NCBI GenBank assembly: GCA_021827805.1
Contig: JAKAUG010000116.1
Location: 1-7,217, forward strand
Reading direction: 5' to 3'
Source of the DNA: Bacillota bacterium
GTDB lineage: Bacteria > Bacillota > Sulfobacillia > RBS10-35 > JAJYVN01
Length of the DNA stretch: 7,217 nt
The position numbers were made by a program, and so were the translations under genes. Below, piece after piece: positions 5,003-7,217 of this stretch. Positions within the stretch are counted from its first letter, which is position 1, and each line of letters begins with the position of its first letter. The notes below the pieces were generated by a model. The model worked only from the letters and a program-made list of their open reading frames with translations, did not search any database and had not been told where the DNA came from.

Positions 5003-6906
5003 TGAGAAAGCGCAGGGTTCGCGCCCGCAGGGCCCGCTGGTGGCCCCTGCGTTCCGTCCAGGGAAAGATGGTGGCGGTCTTCGTCCTGCTTACCCTGGCG
5101 GCGATGGAAGTCATCACTGTGGGTCTTCTGGACGGGCTCCGCACCTACTACGTCGCGACGGAACAGGGGCAGTTGCTGGCCTCGCTGCGCACGGACACCG
5201 TTGGGGTCGAGCAGCAGTTGCAGGTCGATGGCGAGGCGGCGGCCGAGGCATGGGTGCAGGATGCCCCCGGCGTGAACAACGGGGCCCTGGCAACCACGGG
5301 CCAGACGCTGACCGGTGCGGGCGCGCCGAGTCCGACGGGCGCGGCACCCGCCAGACTGGTGCTCCTGGACGACACCCAACATTGCGTGGCGACCAACGCC
5401 AGTTCCGGCTGTTCGTCCGGCTTGGCGTACCGTCTGGCCTCCCTGGGGCTGGGGGCGCTCGTTCAGGGGGAGGCCCAGGCCTGCAGCAATCCGGGGCCCG
5501 GGGGTTTCCAGACCATCTGGTGCGGGCGGCCAGTGATCGATCCCAACACGAACCGGACCGCGGGCTACCTTCTGGCCTGGACACAGGAGCAGGGCATCTA
5601 CCAGACGATCCTGCAGATCCGGCAGATCCTGTTCACCTGGACCGTCGTGGCTTTGGTCGTGATGGGGATCCTGGGTTACCTGTTGGCACGTACCATCACC
5701 GGTCCCATCCAGGCCCTGACGCGGCGGGTCCGCGCCATGGCCGCCGGGGACCTCACCGGCGAGTTGCTGGTACAGAGCAGGGACGAGGTGGGCCAACTCG
5801 CCGCGGTCTTCAACCAGATGTCCCGGCGCCTGCGCGAGACGCTGGACGCCATCCGGGCCGAACAGCGGCGGGCCGCGGCCATCGTGGAGAACATGGCGGA
5901 CGGCATTCTGGCCCTGGACGCCCGGGGGGGCGTCATCGTGTGCAACCCGTCGGCGGCCGCGATGCTTGGACGGGATCCCGGAAGCATCCAGGGGAAGGGG
6001 GTGGCGGAGGCGGTGCCCGAGTTGGCCCCCGTGCTCAACGCGCCGCCACCCGTCGCCCCAGAGGCGCTGGACGGCCCACAGGTTCCGGCCGTCTTGGTGC
6101 GCGTGCAGGGGCGCGAACTGTTGATTCGCGTGGCGCCGCTGGAGGACGGCGGCGTTCTGCGGGGCACCGTGGTCGTGCTCCAGGATGTCACGGCGCGGGA
6201 GCGCCTGGAAGCGTTGCGTAAGGAGTTTGTGGCCAACGTCTCACACGAGCTGCGCACGCCGGTGACCACCGTCAAGCTCTATGCCGAGAGCCTCCTGGAG
6301 TGGGGGATCGACGACCCGGAGGTGGCCCGGGACAAGGTCTCGGTCATCGCCAACGAGACCGACCGCATGGACCGCCTGATCCGTGACCTGCTGCAACTCT
6401 CGCGCCTCGATCACCGGCGAGAGCTGCGCCCCCGGCGGCGGGTCGATCTTGCGGATCTGGCGGGCTCTGTGGTCGGCAGTCTGCGGGAGAGTGCCCGGCG
6501 GAAGGGGGTGCGGATCTCTCTGGAATGTTCGGCCGACCTCTTGGAGGTGCCCGCTGACCCCGACGCCTTCGTCCAGGTGCTGAACAACCTGCTGATCAAC
6601 GCCCTGGACTTCACCCCCGAGGGCGGAGAGGTGACCGTTGCGCTGCTAAGACCCAGCCCGGATCACGTGCGGGTCCAGGTTGCTGACACCGGCCCCGGGA
6701 TTCCGGAGAGCGACCTGACGCGGATCTTCGACCGCTTCTACCGCGTGGACGCCTCCCGCAACCGCGAGCACGGCGGCAGCGGGCTCGGCTTGGCCATCGC
6801 CAAGGAGCTGGTCGAGGCTCACTGCGGCACCATCGGGGTCGAGAGCATCGTCGGCCAGGGCAGCACCTTCTGGTTCACCCTCCCGGTGGAGGTGGCGGGA
6901 GGGTGA
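5002..6906 (+). CDS. walK: WalK-like membrane sensor histidine kinase
   Basis: A 634-residue kinase with the WalK domain order. A basic N-terminus is followed by TM1 at about 23-44, an extracytoplasmic sensor at about 45-205, TM2 at about 209-229, HAMP at 230-281 and PAS at about 287-395 (IVENMADGILALDARGGV). Then come HisKA with H415 in SHELRTP, where E416 and T419 form the phosphatase ExxT motif, and HATPase at about 515-632. N-box residues are N529 and N533, G1 is DTGPGI at 562-567, the F-box is FDRF at 576-579 and G2 is GGSGLGLAI at 591-599. All catalytic motifs are intact. It autophosphorylates H415 and passes the phosphate to D68 of the regulator. The sensor has four cysteines (128, 137, 161, 174), unusual for WalK. 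A Pro/Ala-rich segment at about 342-362 interrupts the PAS domain. ATG 5002 overlaps the regulator stop by one base; GTG 4999 in the same frame is an alternative start giving one more residue. There is no strong ribosome binding site, so translational coupling is likely. Confidence 0.95.
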   Translation: MRKRRVRARRARWWPLRSVQGKMVAVFVLLTLAAMEVITVGLLDGLRTYYVATEQGQLLASLRTDTVGVEQQLQVDGEAAAEAWVQDAPGVNNGALATTGQTLTGAGAPSPTGAAPARLVLLDDTQHCVATNASSGCSSGLAYRLASLGLGALVQGEAQACSNPGPGGFQTIWCGRPVIDPNTNRTAGYLLAWTQEQGIYQTILQIRQILFTWTVVALVVMGILGYLLARTITGPIQALTRRVRAMAAGDLTGELLVQSRDEVGQLAAVFNQMSRRLRETLDAIRAEQRRAAAIVENMADGILALDARGGVIVCNPSAAAMLGRDPGSIQGKGVAEAVPELAPVLNAPPPVAPEALDGPQVPAVLVRVQGRELLIRVAPLEDGGVLRGTVVVLQDVTARERLEALRKEFVANVSHELRTPVTTVKLYAESLLEWGIDDPEVARDKVSVIANETDRMDRLIRDLLQLSRLDHRRELRPRRRVDLADLAGSVVGSLRESARRKGVRISLECSADLLEVPADPDAFVQVLNNLLINALDFTPEGGEVTVALLRPSPDHVRVQVADTGPGIPESDLTRIFDRFYRVDASRNREHGGSGLGLAIAKELVEAHCGTIGVESIVGQGSTFWFTLPVEVAGG

Positions 6907-7217
6907 GCAGGCACTCGGGCCGGGCAGCGTCCTCGCATCGCCTGCAGTTGCAGCGCAGGAGGCGACAGCTCCTCCTGCGCCGAGTGGCCGATCACCTTAC
7001 CGGATGGCTCCTGGGCCTGCTGGTGGTCGGCGGTATGGGCCTCGGCGGGCTGCTGTGGTTCGGGCCGCACGGCCTCGAGTCCCCTGGCCTGGGCGCCGCC
7101 GCCGGCACCTATCAGGCGTCGGACGCGCAGTCTGCCGTCCCCCCCGAGGTGCTGGCCCGGCCCGAACAGATCCAGGTGCTGTTCGGCGGCGGAGAGCCCG
7201 GCCAGGGCCTGTCCGAT
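6903..7217 (+). CDS. Single-pass membrane protein, YycH/WalH-like, truncated by window end
   Basis: The frame from GTG 6903 is open to the last base, giving 105 residues, and overlaps the kinase stop by 4 bp (GTGA). GGAGG lies upstream within the end of the kinase gene. The protein starts with a very basic stretch (RRRRQLLLRR at 18-27), then one membrane helix at about 34-54 (GWLLGLLVVGGMGLGGLLWFG). An Ala/Gly-rich linker follows, then EVLARPEQIQVLFGGG at 82-97, which would start the extracytoplasmic part. In walRK operons the gene after walK usually encodes YycH (WalH), a one-TM protein that modulates the kinase. Topology, position and the P-x-Q-I strand fit this, but too little of the protein is visible for a firm family call, so no symbol is given. 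Reality of the gene is well supported by frame, overlap and topology. Confidence 0.7.
   Translation, partial: MSRHSGRAASSHRLQLQRRRRQLLLRRVADHLTGWLLGLLVVGGMGLGGLLWFGPHGLESPGLGAAAGTYQASDAQSAVPPEVLARPEQIQVLFGGGEPGQGLSD

Noticed and set aside
4896..6221. Plus-strand 441-codon frame overlapping the kinase
   Set aside because: Gly/Arg-rich shadow in a second frame; the kinase frame carries all catalytic motifs.

Overview
This is a GC-rich bacterial chromosomal window (roughly two thirds G+C by eye). GTG starts are common and genes overlap tightly where a two-component system begins. The best clue to the organism is the right half: an OmpR-family response regulator and a sensor kinase with the WalK layout (TM, extracytoplasmic domain, TM, HAMP, PAS, HisKA, HATPase). 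They are followed by the start of a gene for a one-TM membrane protein, in the place YycH/WalH holds in walRK operons. That points to a high-GC Firmicutes lineage (Thermaerobacter, Symbiobacterium or Limnochordia-like). This is inference from gene content; no rRNA or other marker gene is present.

Layout from left to right. Positions 1-588 (+) hold the 3' part of a gene for a secreted-type repeat protein of DUF5666-like domains. Two almost identical 255-bp units lie in tandem. Positions 589-1188 hold no convincing gene, only weak coding-like fragments. A minus-strand block follows, listed in order of transcription: an RRM RNA-binding protein (3058-2768) with its own promoter candidate and a perfect 15-bp terminator hairpin (2714-2680), then a two-domain GNAT acetyltransferase (2571-1708), then an EVE-domain protein (1605-1189). 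The last two are probably co-transcribed. Divergently from the RRM gene, the plus strand carries a membrane-anchored HExxH metallopeptidase of the peptidase MA type (3241-4155). After a 118-bp spacer containing an 11-bp direct repeat comes the three-gene run: response regulator (4274-5002), kinase (5002-6906) and YycH-like protein (6903 to the window end). Their ends overlap by 1 and 4 bp, which suggests translational coupling.

How the genes fit together. The kinase senses something outside the membrane and phosphorylates the regulator; the third protein would be a membrane-side modulator of the kinase. WalRK systems control cell-wall remodelling, so an extracytoplasmic peptidase just upstream on the same strand may belong to the same function. 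The kinase sensor domain has four cysteines, which is unusual and suggests a disulfide or metal site. The GNAT/EVE pair looks like housekeeping or RNA/DNA-modification biology and has no visible link to the kinase block. I see no CRISPR array, tRNA, rRNA, transposase or phage gene, and no clearly new defence system.
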